Origin: Burkholderia cenocepacia
Lineage (GTDB): Bacteria > Pseudomonadota > Gammaproteobacteria > Burkholderiales > Burkholderiaceae
Direction of reading: 5' to 3'
DNA length: 64,000 bases
Assembly: GCF_900446215.1 (NCBI RefSeq)
Contig: NZ_UAQZ01000001.1
Coordinates: 1,488,001 to 1,552,000 of the forward strand
The notes under the pieces were generated by a model. That model was not told the origin of the DNA, searched no databases, and was given only the letters and a program-made list of their open reading frames with translations. How positions within the stretch are numbered: position 1 is the first letter of the stretch; every line of letters starts with the position of its first letter. The position numbers and the translations under genes are program-made. Below, piece after piece: positions 32,088 to 40,855 of the stretch.

Positions 32088-34766
32088 ATGAAGCTACGTC
32101 ACGTGGTGGGTATCGGATGCCTTGCCGTGTTGTCGGGGTGCGGGGGCGATCAGGGGGCGACGGATGCGAGCGTGCTCGCGCAGATGTCGAACGCACCGGG
32201 CAACCAGAACGATCAAGGCAACCAGAACGACCAGGGCGATCAGAACGATCAGGGGGAAAACGGCGGCGCGCACAAGCGATCGGTGTTGCGTAGCGTCGAT
32301 CCGATGATCGGCACGGCCAACCTCGACATCAACGCGGACTGGAGCAGCGGCGTGCGCGGCCACGGCCACGTGTATCCGGGCGCGACCGTGCCGTTCGGCA
32401 TGGTGCAGCTCGGGCCGGACACGGCCGGCGGCGCGCATACGCTGCCGTGGAACTGGGATCGCACATCCGGCTACCAGTACGACGATCCGTTCATTACCGG
32501 CTTCACGCATACGCACCTGTCGGGGACCGGCATCGGCTCGGGCGGCGAAGTGCGGTTCCTGCCGACGCTCGCGCCGGTCGATACCGCGACGCTGGCCAAG
32601 GTTGCCGCCGATGCATCGATCACCTACGACGCGTCGTTCAGCCACGACGACGAAACCGCGAGCCCCGGCTACTACCGGGTGAAGCTGGCGCCGGTCGGCA
32701 GCGGCAACACGCCGTGGAACGTGCAGGGCGCGAAGATTCTCGCGGAAATGACGGCGACCACGCACGCGGGCGTGCATCGCTACACGTACTTCCCGAGCGC
32801 GGCGACGCAGAAACGCAGCCTGATCGTGAGCATCGACAACCCGATCGGCGGCTCGACCGCGAGCGGCAAGATCCAGGTCGTCGACGCGCGGACGATCGCC
32901 GGCTGGCAGTTCACCAACAACTGGGCGAACGACAAGCCGACGTATTTCGTCGCGCGGTTCTCGAAGCCGTTCGATACGCAGCACGTCGCGTTCAGCGCGG
33001 ACGGCTTCAAGGCGTACCTGACGTTCGCCGACGGCGGCGACGGCGGCGCGGTCACGGTGAAGGTCGGCATCTCGCCGTCGAGCATCACGGATGCGCAGGC
33101 CAATCTCGCGTCGGAAGTCGGCGCAAAGTCGTTCGACCAGGTGCGCGGCGCGGCGGAGCGCGTGTGGAGCGCCGCGCTCGACCGGGTCCGGATCAAGGGC
33201 GGCAGCGCCGACCAGCGGACGATGTTCTACACGTCGCTGTACCGCACGATGCTCGCGCCGACGGTCTACAACAACGCGGACGGCAGCTACGTCGGCATGG
33301 ATTCGTCGAACGACGGCACGACGTCGCCGCCGACCACCAGCAAGCATGCGAACCCGGGCTTCGACTATTCGTCGACGTTCTCGCTGTGGGACACGTTCCG
33401 CGCCGAGGCGCCGCTGATGACGCTGGTGCAGCCCGAGCGCGTCGACGGCTGGGTCAAGTCGCTGCTGACGCAGTTCGCGCAGAACGGCAAGGGCGAGCTG
33501 CCGGTGTGGCCGCTGGCGCAAACGGAAACCTTCACGATGGCCGGCCACCCGTCGATTCCGATGATCGCGGATGCGTACCTGAAGCACCTGACGAGTGCGG
33601 GCATCGACGACATCTGGACCGCGTTGACGACCACGCAGCGCGCGAGCGCGCACGGCTTCGACCAGTATCGCCAGCGCGGCTACGTCTATGCGGGCGACAA
33701 CGCGTCGGTGTCGACCACGCAGGACTATGCGTTCGACGACTGGGCGACGGCCGCGGTCGGCAAGGCGGCCGGCAAGAGCACGGCCGACTACCAGCCTTAT
33801 CTGACGCGCAGCCAGAACTACCGGAACGTGTTCAACCCGGCGCCGAACAACGGCTGGAAGTTCTCGCAGCCGAAGGATGCGCAGGGCAACTGGGTCGCGG
33901 GCTTCGATCCGACGGCCGCCGAGAAGACCGACTTCTCCGAATCGAATTCGTGGGTCGACACGTGGAACATCTTCCACGACTTCCCGGGGTTGATCACGCT
34001 GCTCGGCGGCACAAGCCAGTTCGTCGCGCAGCTCGACCGCACGTTCGATCCGGCCAACCCGCTGACCTTCCAGTACAACCAGGGCTTCCCGGACCTGACC
34101 GGCCGCAGCGGCCAGTACTTCGCGGGCAACGAACCGGCGAACCACCTGCCGTACCTGTACGACGTCGCCGGCATGCCGTCGAAGACGCAGGACCGCGTGC
34201 GCATGGTGATGGACGACATGTACTCGCTGACGCTCACGGCCGGCGATCGTGCATTACTGAGCGGCGACAGCCTGAAGGCCGCGCTGAACGATCCGCGGCG
34301 CGTGCGCGATGCGGCGATTCCCGGCAACGACGACTGCGGCCAGTTGTCCGCGTGGTACGTGCTGTCCGCGCTCGGCATCTATTCGCTGAATCCGGTGGGC
34401 GGCGTGTTCTATTTCGGCACGCCGCTGTTCGAGGAGGCGTCGATCGACATCCCGATGGCATCAGGCAGCGGCGCCGGCGGCGCGTTGACGTTCGGCGGTG
34501 CGCGACGCTTCACGATCACCGCGCATACGGCGTCGGGCGCCGCACCGTCGTCGGTCAATCGCTACGTGCAGTCGGTCAGCCTGAACGGCGCGCCGCTGCA
34601 TCGGCCGTACATCACCTATGACGAGATCAAGGCCGGCGGCAGGCTCGATTTCGTGATGGGCTCGACCCCGAACGATGCGTGGGTCGGCCAGTGGAACGGC
34701 CAGGACCCGAACAGCGCGCTGGCGCCGTCGCTGCTGGCGGCCGGCGGCACGACCCGCGCGCAGTAG
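32088..34766 (+). CDS. GH92 alpha-mannosidase lipoprotein 2
   Basis: An 892-aa GH92 hydrolase of a different subfamily from its neighbour. The lipobox is VLSGC at residues 14-18. A low-complexity spacer contains three Asn/Asp-Gln-Gly units (NQNDQGNQNDQGDQNDQG) encoded by a 12-bp repeat. Catalytic-domain landmarks are DPMIGTANLD, YPGATVPFGMVQLGPDT, HTHLSGTG, SWVDTWNIFHDFPGL and PGNDDCGQLSAWYVLSALG. The two enzymes may hydrolyse different mannosyl linkages in sequence. GAGGGAGGG about 10 nt upstream of the ATG supports the start. The frame is open for a further 490 codons upstream, but that is a shadow of the first gene. Confidence 0.92.
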   Translation: MKLRHVVGIGCLAVLSGCGGDQGATDASVLAQMSNAPGNQNDQGNQNDQGDQNDQGENGGAHKRSVLRSVDPMIGTANLDINADWSSGVRGHGHVYPGATVPFGMVQLGPDTAGGAHTLPWNWDRTSGYQYDDPFITGFTHTHLSGTGIGSGGEVRFLPTLAPVDTATLAKVAADASITYDASFSHDDETASPGYYRVKLAPVGSGNTPWNVQGAKILAEMTATTHAGVHRYTYFPSAATQKRSLIVSIDNPIGGSTASGKIQVVDARTIAGWQFTNNWANDKPTYFVARFSKPFDTQHVAFSADGFKAYLTFADGGDGGAVTVKVGISPSSITDAQANLASEVGAKSFDQVRGAAERVWSAALDRVRIKGGSADQRTMFYTSLYRTMLAPTVYNNADGSYVGMDSSNDGTTSPPTTSKHANPGFDYSSTFSLWDTFRAEAPLMTLVQPERVDGWVKSLLTQFAQNGKGELPVWPLAQTETFTMAGHPSIPMIADAYLKHLTSAGIDDIWTALTTTQRASAHGFDQYRQRGYVYAGDNASVSTTQDYAFDDWATAAVGKAAGKSTADYQPYLTRSQNYRNVFNPAPNNGWKFSQPKDAQGNWVAGFDPTAAEKTDFSESNSWVDTWNIFHDFPGLITLLGGTSQFVAQLDRTFDPANPLTFQYNQGFPDLTGRSGQYFAGNEPANHLPYLYDVAGMPSKTQDRVRMVMDDMYSLTLTAGDRALLSGDSLKAALNDPRRVRDAAIPGNDDCGQLSAWYVLSALGIYSLNPVGGVFYFGTPLFEEASIDIPMASGSGAGGALTFGGARRFTITAHTASGAAPSSVNRYVQSVSLNGAPLHRPYITYDEIKAGGRLDFVMGSTPNDAWVGQWNGQDPNSALAPSLLAAGGTTRAQ

Positions 34767-34798
34767 CAGCGCGCGCCGTCAACGCGCGCCGCCGGCGA

Positions 34799-34822
34799 CG
34801 CTGCCCGACTCACCGGGCAGCG
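34799..34822 (+). terminator. GC-rich stem-loop after the mannosidase operon
   Basis: CGCTGCCCG and CGGGCAGCG form a 9-bp perfect stem with a 6-nt loop, 33 bp after the stop. There is no T-run, so it may terminate with Rho or protect the 3' end instead of acting as an intrinsic terminator. Confidence 0.4.
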
Positions 34823-34918
34823 CGCGCGGCAGGCACGAAGGGGCCGGATCGATTGCGCCTCGATCCTGTGCCCCGTCGCGCTTATGATGCGGGAACGCCA
34901 CTGACTGGGTTCCACGCC

Positions 34919-35740
34919 ATGGACGCGCCGCTGCCGCCGATGTCTGCCCCGATTGCCGAAACGGCACCTGAAACCGAAACCGCCGGCGAGCCGCGCGCGG
35001 CGCGCCTGCACCGGCCGGTCGCGCTCGTCACCGGCTCGACGTCGGGGATCGGCGCGGCCGTCGCGCGGCGTCTCGCGGCCGACGGCTACGCGGTGATCCT
35101 GCATTCGCGTCGCTCGGCCGAGACCGGGCGTGCGATGGCGCGTGAACTCGGCGCGGCTTACGTGCAGGCCGATCTCGCCGACGATGCCGAGCGCGTGAGA
35201 TTGATTCGCGACGCGCTCGCCGTGCACGGGCGGCTCGACGTGCTCGTCAACAACGCGGGCGTCAGCCGCGTGATCGCGCATGACGACCTCGCGGCCGCCA
35301 CGCCCGACGTGTGGCGCGAGATGCACGAAATCAACGTGATCGCGCCGTTCCGGCTGGTGGCCGAAGCGGAGGCCGCGCTGCGCGAGTCGGCGTCGCGCGG
35401 GCGGGCCGGATGTGTGGTGAACGTCAGCTCGCATGCCGGCGTGCGGCCGAAGGGCGCGTCGATTCCGTATGCGGCCGCGAAGGCCGCGCTCAATCACACG
35501 ACACGGCTGCTCGCCCGCACGCTCGCGCCGGCGATTCGCGTCAACGCGGTCGCGCCGGGGCTCGTCGATACGCCGCTGACCGCCGACTGGACGGACGCGC
35601 AGCAGCTCTGGCGCGAGCGCGCGCCGATGCGTCGCGCGGCGACGCCGGACGATATCGCGCAGACGGTCGCGATGCTCGTCGCGTCCGATTACGTGACGGG
35701 CGAGATCGTGATGCTCGACGGCGGGTTGAACCTGACTTGA
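34919..35740 (+). CDS. Short-chain dehydrogenase/reductase
   Basis: A 273-aa classical SDR, with the nucleotide-binding motif TGSTSGIG, the structural NNAG in VLVNNAGVS, catalytic Ser in NVSSHAG, and the YAAAK motif (Tyr and Lys) in IPYAAAKAAL. The closing PGLVDTPL and GEIVMLDGGLNL are typical. It has an unusual 30-residue acidic/Pro N-terminal extension before the Rossmann start (LHRPVALVTG), so a later start is possible, although no better Met is seen. HSRRS after the second strand suggests NADP(H). The substrate is unknown. No operon partner is evident. Confidence 0.87.
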   Translation: MDAPLPPMSAPIAETAPETETAGEPRAARLHRPVALVTGSTSGIGAAVARRLAADGYAVILHSRRSAETGRAMARELGAAYVQADLADDAERVRLIRDALAVHGRLDVLVNNAGVSRVIAHDDLAAATPDVWREMHEINVIAPFRLVAEAEAALRESASRGRAGCVVNVSSHAGVRPKGASIPYAAAKAALNHTTRLLARTLAPAIRVNAVAPGLVDTPLTADWTDAQQLWRERAPMRRAATPDDIAQTVAMLVASDYVTGEIVMLDGGLNLT

Positions 35741-35827
35741 TGGGGTGACGGGCGACGGCTGACGCGGTGAACCGGCGGCGCGCGCATCGTATGCGCCACC
35801 GCCGGGTCCGTTCGAACGCGCGATCGA

Positions 35828-36607
35828 TCAGCCGAGGTTCGACCGCAGCCGTGCGAGCGCCTGATCGTGCGTGCGCTCGAACTTCAGCGGCGTGACCGCG
35901 ATGTACCCTTCGCCCAGCGCGACCGTTTCCGAATCCGCATCGTCGTCGCGCGGCGCGCGCGCGAGCTTCAGCCAGTGATAGCCGATCTCGCGCGGGTCGC
36001 GTCCCGACACGATCTCGACGCCCTGCAGCGTGCCGGCGCCCTGGTTCGTCACCTTCAGGCCGCGTACGTCGTCGGCCGGCCGCGGCGGGAAATTCACGTT
36101 GAGGCACGCGTCACTGTCCCAGCCGGCGGCGACGAGCCGTCGGATGACGTCCGGCGCATGCGCGAGCGCGGTGCCCCACGGCACCGCATTGCGATCGGTG
36201 AAGGCCTGGCTCAGCGCGATGGCCGGCACGCCGACCAGCATGCTCGTCATCGCCGCGCCGACCGTGCCGGAAAACACCGTTTCGGTGCCGAGGTTCGCGC
36301 CGCGATTCACGCCGGACAGCACGACGTCGGGTCGCGCGCCCTTCATCAGGTGGCTGACCGCGATCGCGACGCAGTCGCCGGGCGTGCCGCGCACCGCGAA
36401 GCGGCGCTCGCCCTTGCGATGCACGCGCAGTGGTTCGTGCAGGCTCAGCGAATGCGACGTGCCGCTCTGGTCTTCGGCTGGAGCGACGATCCACACTTCG
36501 CGGGCGAGTTGCGTGGCGACCTGTTCGAGTATGTCGAGGCCGGGCGCGTCGAATCCGTCGTCGTTGGTGAGCAGGACACGGTCGAACAGCGGGCGGGTTG
36601 CTTGCAT
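35828..36607 (-). CDS. surE: SurE 5'/3'-nucleotidase
   Basis: Metal-dependent nucleoside monophosphate and polyphosphate phosphatase of 259 aa. The hallmark metal site LLTNDDGFDAPG is at residues 13-24. SGTSHSLSLHEPLRV, DVVLSGVNRGANLG and YSGTVGAAM-like FSGTVGAAMTSM follow in the usual order, ending with a C-terminal swapped segment. Met at 36607 (MQATRPLFDRVLLTND) is preferred over Met at 36631 because it places the DD motif at the family's normal position. Burkholderia usually have a surE next to pcm and rpoS. This one stands alone, so it is probably an additional copy. Confidence 0.92.
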   Translation of the reverse strand: MQATRPLFDRVLLTNDDGFDAPGLDILEQVATQLAREVWIVAPAEDQSGTSHSLSLHEPLRVHRKGERRFAVRGTPGDCVAIAVSHLMKGARPDVVLSGVNRGANLGTETVFSGTVGAAMTSMLVGVPAIALSQAFTDRNAVPWGTALAHAPDVIRRLVAAGWDSDACLNVNFPPRPADDVRGLKVTNQGAGTLQGVEIVSGRDPREIGYHWLKLARAPRDDDADSETVALGEGYIAVTPLKFERTHDQALARLRSNLG

Positions 36608-36726
36608 CGGGGCGATCCTCGCGAAGGGCAATCAGACGGGAAGTGCGGCGTGGCGCAAGCCACAAGGCTAGCACTCCCGCGCGAGGATCGTCGTGTCGCG
36701 CGCATGACGCCGGCCGGCGTGGACGT

Positions 36727-36751
36727 GAAAACGGGCGCATCGCGCGCCCGT
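36727..36751 (-). terminator. Factor-independent terminator of azlCD
   Basis: Read on the minus strand, an 8-bp perfect stem ACGGGCGC/GCGCCCGT (36731-36738 with 36744-36751, 5-nt loop) is followed by TTTTC. It lies 45 bp past the azlD stop, in the right orientation. Confidence 0.75.
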
Positions 36752-36796
36752 TCGTCGTGTCGTGGAATGCGGTGCCGGGGTGGCCGGCGGCACCGC

Positions 36797-37105
36797 TCAG
36801 CCGAGCAGGTAGCGCAGCAGGCCGGCCGACACGACGCCGACGATGACGGTCGGCAGGATCGACAGGCGCGTCGCCGCAAGCAGCGTGAGTGCAAGCGCGA
36901 GCAGGTCGGCCGGGCGCGTCGACACGAAGGCCGGCGCGATCACCGAGATCAGCACGCAGCCGGGCACGTTCTCCATCACCGACGCCATGCGCGGGCTCAG
37001 CGTGCGGTTGCGCAGCAGCACGTAGCCGAGAATGCGCGACAGGTAGGTGGTCGACGCCATCAGCACGATCGTCGCGACCGTGCCGAAATCCGGAAGCTCA
37101 GGCAT
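36797..37105 (-). CDS. azlD: AzlD branched-chain amino acid exporter small subunit
   Basis: A 102-aa membrane protein with about four helices (VATIVLMASTTYLSRILGYV, VPGCVLISVIAPAFV, LLALALTLLAATRLSI, VIVGVVSAGLLRYLLG). It matches the AzlD/YgaH family in length and in PGCVLISVIAP. With AzlC it exports branched-chain amino acids or methionine. The ATG overlaps the azlC stop by 8 bp, which is the normal arrangement. Confidence 0.9.
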   Translation of the reverse strand: MPELPDFGTVATIVLMASTTYLSRILGYVLLRNRTLSPRMASVMENVPGCVLISVIAPAFVSTRPADLLALALTLLAATRLSILPTVIVGVVSAGLLRYLLG

Positions 37106-37835
37106 CGCGCGGCTCCCACAGCAGCGCGGCGATCAGCCCCGCGCAGGCGCCGGCCGCGACATACCACGCACCGGGCAGCGCGAGATGGGTGGCCGCCGCG
37201 ACGACGAGGCTCACGAACCACGGGCGGCTCGCACGCACGCCTTTCCACATGCCGCGCAGCAGCACCAGAAACACGGCCGTGAACGCCATGTCGAAGCCGT
37301 ACTGCTCGACGTTGCCGATCGTCGGGCCGACCGCCGCGCCGAGCGTCGTCATCGAGATCCACGTCAGGTAGAGCCCCATGCAGATGCCCGCGTAATAGGG
37401 CACGCTGATGTGCGTGGCCGAGCGCTCGCGCGCGTCGGCGAGCGACATCGCCCAGCTCTCGTCGCACATGAAGAACAGCGCGACGAACGCGCGGCGGCGC
37501 GGCAGGCGCCGGATATACGGCTCGAACGCGGCGCCCATCAGGATGTGGCGCGAATTCACGAGGAACGACATCGCGACGATCAGCGCGATGTGCGGCGGCG
37601 ACGTCCACAGATGGATCGCCGCGAATTCGGAGCCGCCGCCGAAGTTCAGGCCCGTCATCATCGGCACCTCGAACAGGCTCAGTCCTTTCTGCGCGGCCTG
37701 CGCGCCCAGCACCAGCGCGAACGGCACGAAACCGAGCATGACGGGCAGCGCCGCGCGCAAACCGCGACCCATCTCGGCGACATAGGCGGGCTTGTCGCGA
37801 AGCCCGGACGACGTTGAAACGCTACTGCTCATCAC
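37098..37835 (-). CDS. azlC: AzlC branched-chain amino acid exporter large subunit
   Basis: A 245-aa inner-membrane protein of the AzlC/YgaZ family. Hallmarks are LPVMLGFVPFALVLGAQA, the periplasmic loop with NFGGGSEFAA, and VNSRHILMGAAFEPYIRRLP with the conserved SRHxLMG. FFMCDESWAMSLADA follows. Start is Met1 (37835) or Met2 (37832). It is transcribed away from an Lrp-family regulator 122 bp upstream. By analogy with AzlB of Bacillus, that regulator probably represses the exporter until branched-chain amino acids accumulate. Confidence 0.92.
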   Translation of the reverse strand: MMSSSVSTSSGLRDKPAYVAEMGRGLRAALPVMLGFVPFALVLGAQAAQKGLSLFEVPMMTGLNFGGGSEFAAIHLWTSPPHIALIVAMSFLVNSRHILMGAAFEPYIRRLPRRRAFVALFFMCDESWAMSLADARERSATHISVPYYAGICMGLYLTWISMTTLGAAVGPTIGNVEQYGFDMAFTAVFLVLLRGMWKGVRASRPWFVSLVVAAATHLALPGAWYVAAGACAGLIAALLWEPRDA

Positions 37836-37892
37836 TCCTCCTTCGGGGGAGGAATTGTCTGCTTTTTTGACTCGAATCGGGTTGCGTTGTCG

Positions 37893-37944
37893 CCAGATTT
37901 TTCTCAGAATTTGGCATTGAACGCGTGATCTGAAAATTTTTTGG
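37893..37944. promoter_or_regulatory. Lrp-type operator region between azlC and the Lrp regulator
   Basis: CCAGATTTTTCTCAG (37893-37907) and CTGAAAATTTTTTGG (37930-37944) are an imperfect inverted repeat matching at 10 of 15 positions, AT-rich as Lrp/AsnC sites are. Centre-to-centre spacing is 37 bp. It covers the start region of the divergent lrp-like gene. Confidence 0.45.
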
Positions 37945-37957
37945 AATCGGATGCCAA

Positions 37958-38416
37958 ATGAAACTTGACGCTATCGACCGCCGGATCCTGAGCGCGCTGC
38001 AGCGCGACGGCCGTATGCAAAACGTGGAGCTCGCGCACGAGGTGGGGCTGTCGCCGTCGCCGTGCCTGCGGCGCGTGCGGCTGCTCGAGGAAGCCGGCGT
38101 GATCGAGAAGTACGTGGCCGTGCTGAACCCGGCGAAGGTCGGCAAGGGGCTGACGATCTTCACGCGCGTGTGGCTGAAGGGGCAGGACGCGGAATCGGTG
38201 AACCGTTTCGCCGAGGCCGTCCAGCAGATGCCGGAAGTCGTCGAATGCCACCTGATGGCCGGCGACTGCGATTTCCTGCTGCGCGTCGTCGCGGCCGACA
38301 TCGACGATTACCGGCGCTTCCAGATGGAATACCTGACGCGCATCCCCGGCGTGCTCAGCGTGAAGACCGACATTCCGATGCAGAAGGTCAAGCTCACGTC
38401 GGCGCTACCGACCTAG
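37958..38416 (+). CDS. Lrp/AsnC family regulator (AzlB-like)
   Basis: A 152-aa Lrp/AsnC protein. The N-terminal HTH is clear (MKLDAIDRRILSALQRDGRM, then VELAHEVGLSPSPCLRRVRL). The C-terminal RAM ligand-binding domain contains VVECHLMAGDCDFLLRVVA and PGVLSVKTDIPM. It probably forms octamers and binds an amino acid. Divergence from azlCD marks that exporter as the target. It is in the same family as the acdR product in this window but the two are not close. Confidence 0.92.
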   Translation: MKLDAIDRRILSALQRDGRMQNVELAHEVGLSPSPCLRRVRLLEEAGVIEKYVAVLNPAKVGKGLTIFTRVWLKGQDAESVNRFAEAVQQMPEVVECHLMAGDCDFLLRVVAADIDDYRRFQMEYLTRIPGVLSVKTDIPMQKVKLTSALPT

Positions 38417-38630
38417 CGCGAAGCGGGCGCGCGGTGGCGCGTCGACGCGCGGTGACAATCGCCCGATACACTGACGGGGTGAGTCGCGTCGCACGGAGTG
38501 CCGGTGCGCTCGCGTACTGTTCGATGTGCAAGCAACTAACGGTCAATGCCGACGCGATCGGCCCAGCGGCGCTGCGTGGCGCGCCGGGCCGCGCGTCGCA
38601 GAGGATGCGTTTCTTCCTGTCGAGCCCTAC

Positions 38631-39200
38631 ATGCAGCCATTCAATACGCCGTGGAATTCGCTGGAAATCGTCAAGCTCGCGCTCGGTGTGCTGACGCCGT
38701 TGTCGGTCGCCTGTCTCGGCTGGCTCGTCGCGCGCCGACTGAAGCGGCTCGAGCTCGTGCAGTGGACCAACCAGCGGCTGATCGAGAAGCGGCTCTCGCT
38801 GTACGACACGGTCGCGCCGCAGCTCAATGCGCTGCTGTGCTTCTACACGTGGATCGGTTACTGGAAGGACATCTCGCCGGACGACGTGATCCGCGCGAAG
38901 CGTGACCTCGACCGCACGTTCCACATCTACCGCTACCTGTTCGACGACGACGTGTACGACGCGTATCACACGTTCATCCACGCGCTGTTCGAGATGCATA
39001 CGGGGCCCGGCCGCGACGCGCGGATCCGCTCGCTGATCCAGGCGCCCGACGGCGATCGCAGCGTGCACGGTTCGTATCAATGGAAGCCGGCGTGGTCCGA
39101 GCGTTTCTCGACCGCGAATGTCGTGTCGAAGGACGACGTGCTGCGGCATTACACGCGGTTGATGGAGCGGCTGCGCGTGGCGCTGGGTGCGACGCGCTGA
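38631..39200 (+). CDS. Unknown protein with N-terminal membrane helix (189 aa)
   Basis: Not recognized. One N-terminal membrane helix at about residues 12-33 (VKLALGVLTPLSVACLGWLV) is followed by RRLKRLELVQW, which looks like the start of an amphipathic helix. A cytoplasmic helical domain rich in aromatic residues follows (LCFYTWIGYWKDISP, RTFHIYRYLFDDDVYDAYH). The TM plus helical-cytoplasmic layout resembles small membrane proteins of unknown function in proteobacteria. The ATG at 38631 begins the hydrophobic segment properly; the ORF is open further upstream but without host-like sequence. No operon partner. Confidence 0.65.
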   Translation: MQPFNTPWNSLEIVKLALGVLTPLSVACLGWLVARRLKRLELVQWTNQRLIEKRLSLYDTVAPQLNALLCFYTWIGYWKDISPDDVIRAKRDLDRTFHIYRYLFDDDVYDAYHTFIHALFEMHTGPGRDARIRSLIQAPDGDRSVHGSYQWKPAWSERFSTANVVSKDDVLRHYTRLMERLRVALGATR

Positions 39201-39348
39201 AGGGTGCTGGGTTCGGGCGCTTCGCGTGTCACGCCAGTATCGAAATCCGCCACCCGGCGGCGCGGATTCCCGCCCTTGCAGATGAAGCGGATGCGGCGTG
39301 CGGCTGCGCCTGCCATGCTCGCGCCATGTCCACTCGCGCGAGGTTCGT

Positions 39349-40026
39349 ATGGTCGTCGACACCGGCCGCCAGCCGCTTCTGATCCGTTCGCCCGGCGCGC
39401 GCCGGCGGCTCCTTTTCGCCGGCGCTCCCGACTCGCTTGCCGAGCCGTTGCCGGCCGAACCGGAAATCGGCGACATCGTCTTCATCCGCGTCACCGTGCG
39501 GCCGTTTCTCGAAGTGGCGAGCGCGACGCGTTCATGGACGAATCACGTCGGCATCGTCGTCGGCGAGCGTGGCGGCGAGACGCTGATCGCCGAAAGCACG
39601 TTTCCGCTGTCGCGCGTCACGACGATGTCGCGGTTTCTCGCGCGCTCCGATCGCGGCGCATGCGTGATCGCGCGGCTCAGGCAGCCGCTCGACGCCGCGC
39701 AGCGTCGCGAACTCGTCGCCGCGGCGATGCGCCGGATCGGTGTGGTCTACGACACGGGTTTCAATCTCGCGTCGCGCCGGCAGTTTTGCTCACGTTTCGT
39801 GCGCGAGGTCGTGTGCGAGGCGACGCGGATCGTGCTCGGCGACGTCGAGACCTTCTACACGCTGCTGCACCGGAATCCCGATCATCCGCTCGGCTTCTGG
39901 AGGATCTGGTATTTCGGCCGGATTCCGTGGCACCGCCGCACGGTGACGCCGGCAAGCATCCTCGATAGCGGTGCGTTGCGCGTGGTGATGGACACGCGTG
40001 ATTCGGGTACCGGTCGCGACGACTGA
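39349..40026 (+). CDS. YiiX/YebB-like permuted papain-fold (NlpC/P60 superfamily) hydrolase
   Basis: A 225-aa cysteine hydrolase of the permuted NlpC/P60-type. GDIVFIRV starts the fold. The catalytic His is in WTNHVGIVVGE, and the catalytic Cys is in RRQFCSRFVREVV, in the His-before-Cys order of the permuted group. Targets of this family are lipids or peptides with amide/thioester bonds; the role here is unknown. GAGG 5 nt before the ATG at 39349 supports the start. There is no signal peptide. Confidence 0.8.
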   Translation: MVVDTGRQPLLIRSPGARRRLLFAGAPDSLAEPLPAEPEIGDIVFIRVTVRPFLEVASATRSWTNHVGIVVGERGGETLIAESTFPLSRVTTMSRFLARSDRGACVIARLRQPLDAAQRRELVAAAMRRIGVVYDTGFNLASRRQFCSRFVREVVCEATRIVLGDVETFYTLLHRNPDHPLGFWRIWYFGRIPWHRRTVTPASILDSGALRVVMDTRDSGTGRDD

Positions 40027-40080
40027 CGGCCTCGCGTGTCGTCGGGGCGCGCACGGTTCCGTTCGCGCTGCTGGCTGCCC

Positions 40081-40713
40081 TCAGTGCCGTCCCGCTATCG
40101 CGAGCCGCGCCGCCAGCCCCACGAACACCGACCCCAGCAGATACTGCGGTACTTTCGACGGCCGGCGGCGCGCGCCGATCCGCTGGCTCAGCCGGCTCGC
40201 GGACAGAATCACCGCGCCGTTCACGACGATCCCGATCAGGTTGAGCACCGTCGCGAGCACGAGAATCTGCACGGCGATCGAGCCGTGCTCGGGCCGCACG
40301 AACTGCGGGAACAGCGCGAGCACGAACAGCGCCATCTTCGGGTTCAGCAGGTTCGTCGTCAGCCCTTGGCGAAAGATCGTCGCGGTCGAATGGCGACGTG
40401 GCGACGCGACGGGCGACAACGCGGCCGCACTCGAACGGAAGGTTTTCCACGCGAGATACAGCAGATACGCGGCGCCTGCGAAGCGCACCGCGTCATAGGC
40501 GAGCGGCACCGCAACGAACAGCTGCGACAGACCGAACGCGGCCGCGAGCGCGTGGCAGTAGGTGCCCGCCTGGATGCCCGCGAGCGTCGCGAAGCCGGCG
40601 CGTCGCCCCTGGCTCACACTGCGGGACGCGATCAACAACATGTCGGGGCCCGGCGTAATGGTCAGCGCGAGACACGCGCCGGAGAACAGCGCGAGCGTGG
40701 AGAAGTCGATCAT
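40081..40713 (-). CDS. LysE/RhtB family amino acid exporter
   Basis: A 210-aa membrane protein with about six helices. The family pattern is clear: LALTITPGPDMLLIASRSVSQG with the TPGPD motif, GIQAGTYCHALAAAFGLS, FAGAAYLLYLAWKTFR and FRQGLTTNLLNPKMALFVLALFPQF. It probably exports homoserine, threonine or other amino acids. The exact substrate is unknown. No regulator is adjacent. Confidence 0.9.
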   Translation of the reverse strand: MIDFSTLALFSGACLALTITPGPDMLLIASRSVSQGRRAGFATLAGIQAGTYCHALAAAFGLSQLFVAVPLAYDAVRFAGAAYLLYLAWKTFRSSAAALSPVASPRRHSTATIFRQGLTTNLLNPKMALFVLALFPQFVRPEHGSIAVQILVLATVLNLIGIVVNGAVILSASRLSQRIGARRRPSKVPQYLLGSVFVGLAARLAIAGRH

Positions 40714-40855
40714 GGCAGTCCCTTTTGCGGGTGCGGCGTAAAAGGGAATCCAGTTTAGGAGGGCGGGCGAAGCCGGTCAATCGAGCGAACGGACGATGGC
40801 CTGGCGGCACGGATCGCATGACGCATGCATCGCGCATGCGCCGCCTGCACGCCGT

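Noticed and set aside
32094-34145. 683-codon minus-strand open frame opposite the second GH92 gene
   Set aside because: Arg/Val/Ala-rich shadow of a high-GC gene; no start signal or family features, while the + strand gene has a lipobox and GH92 motifs.
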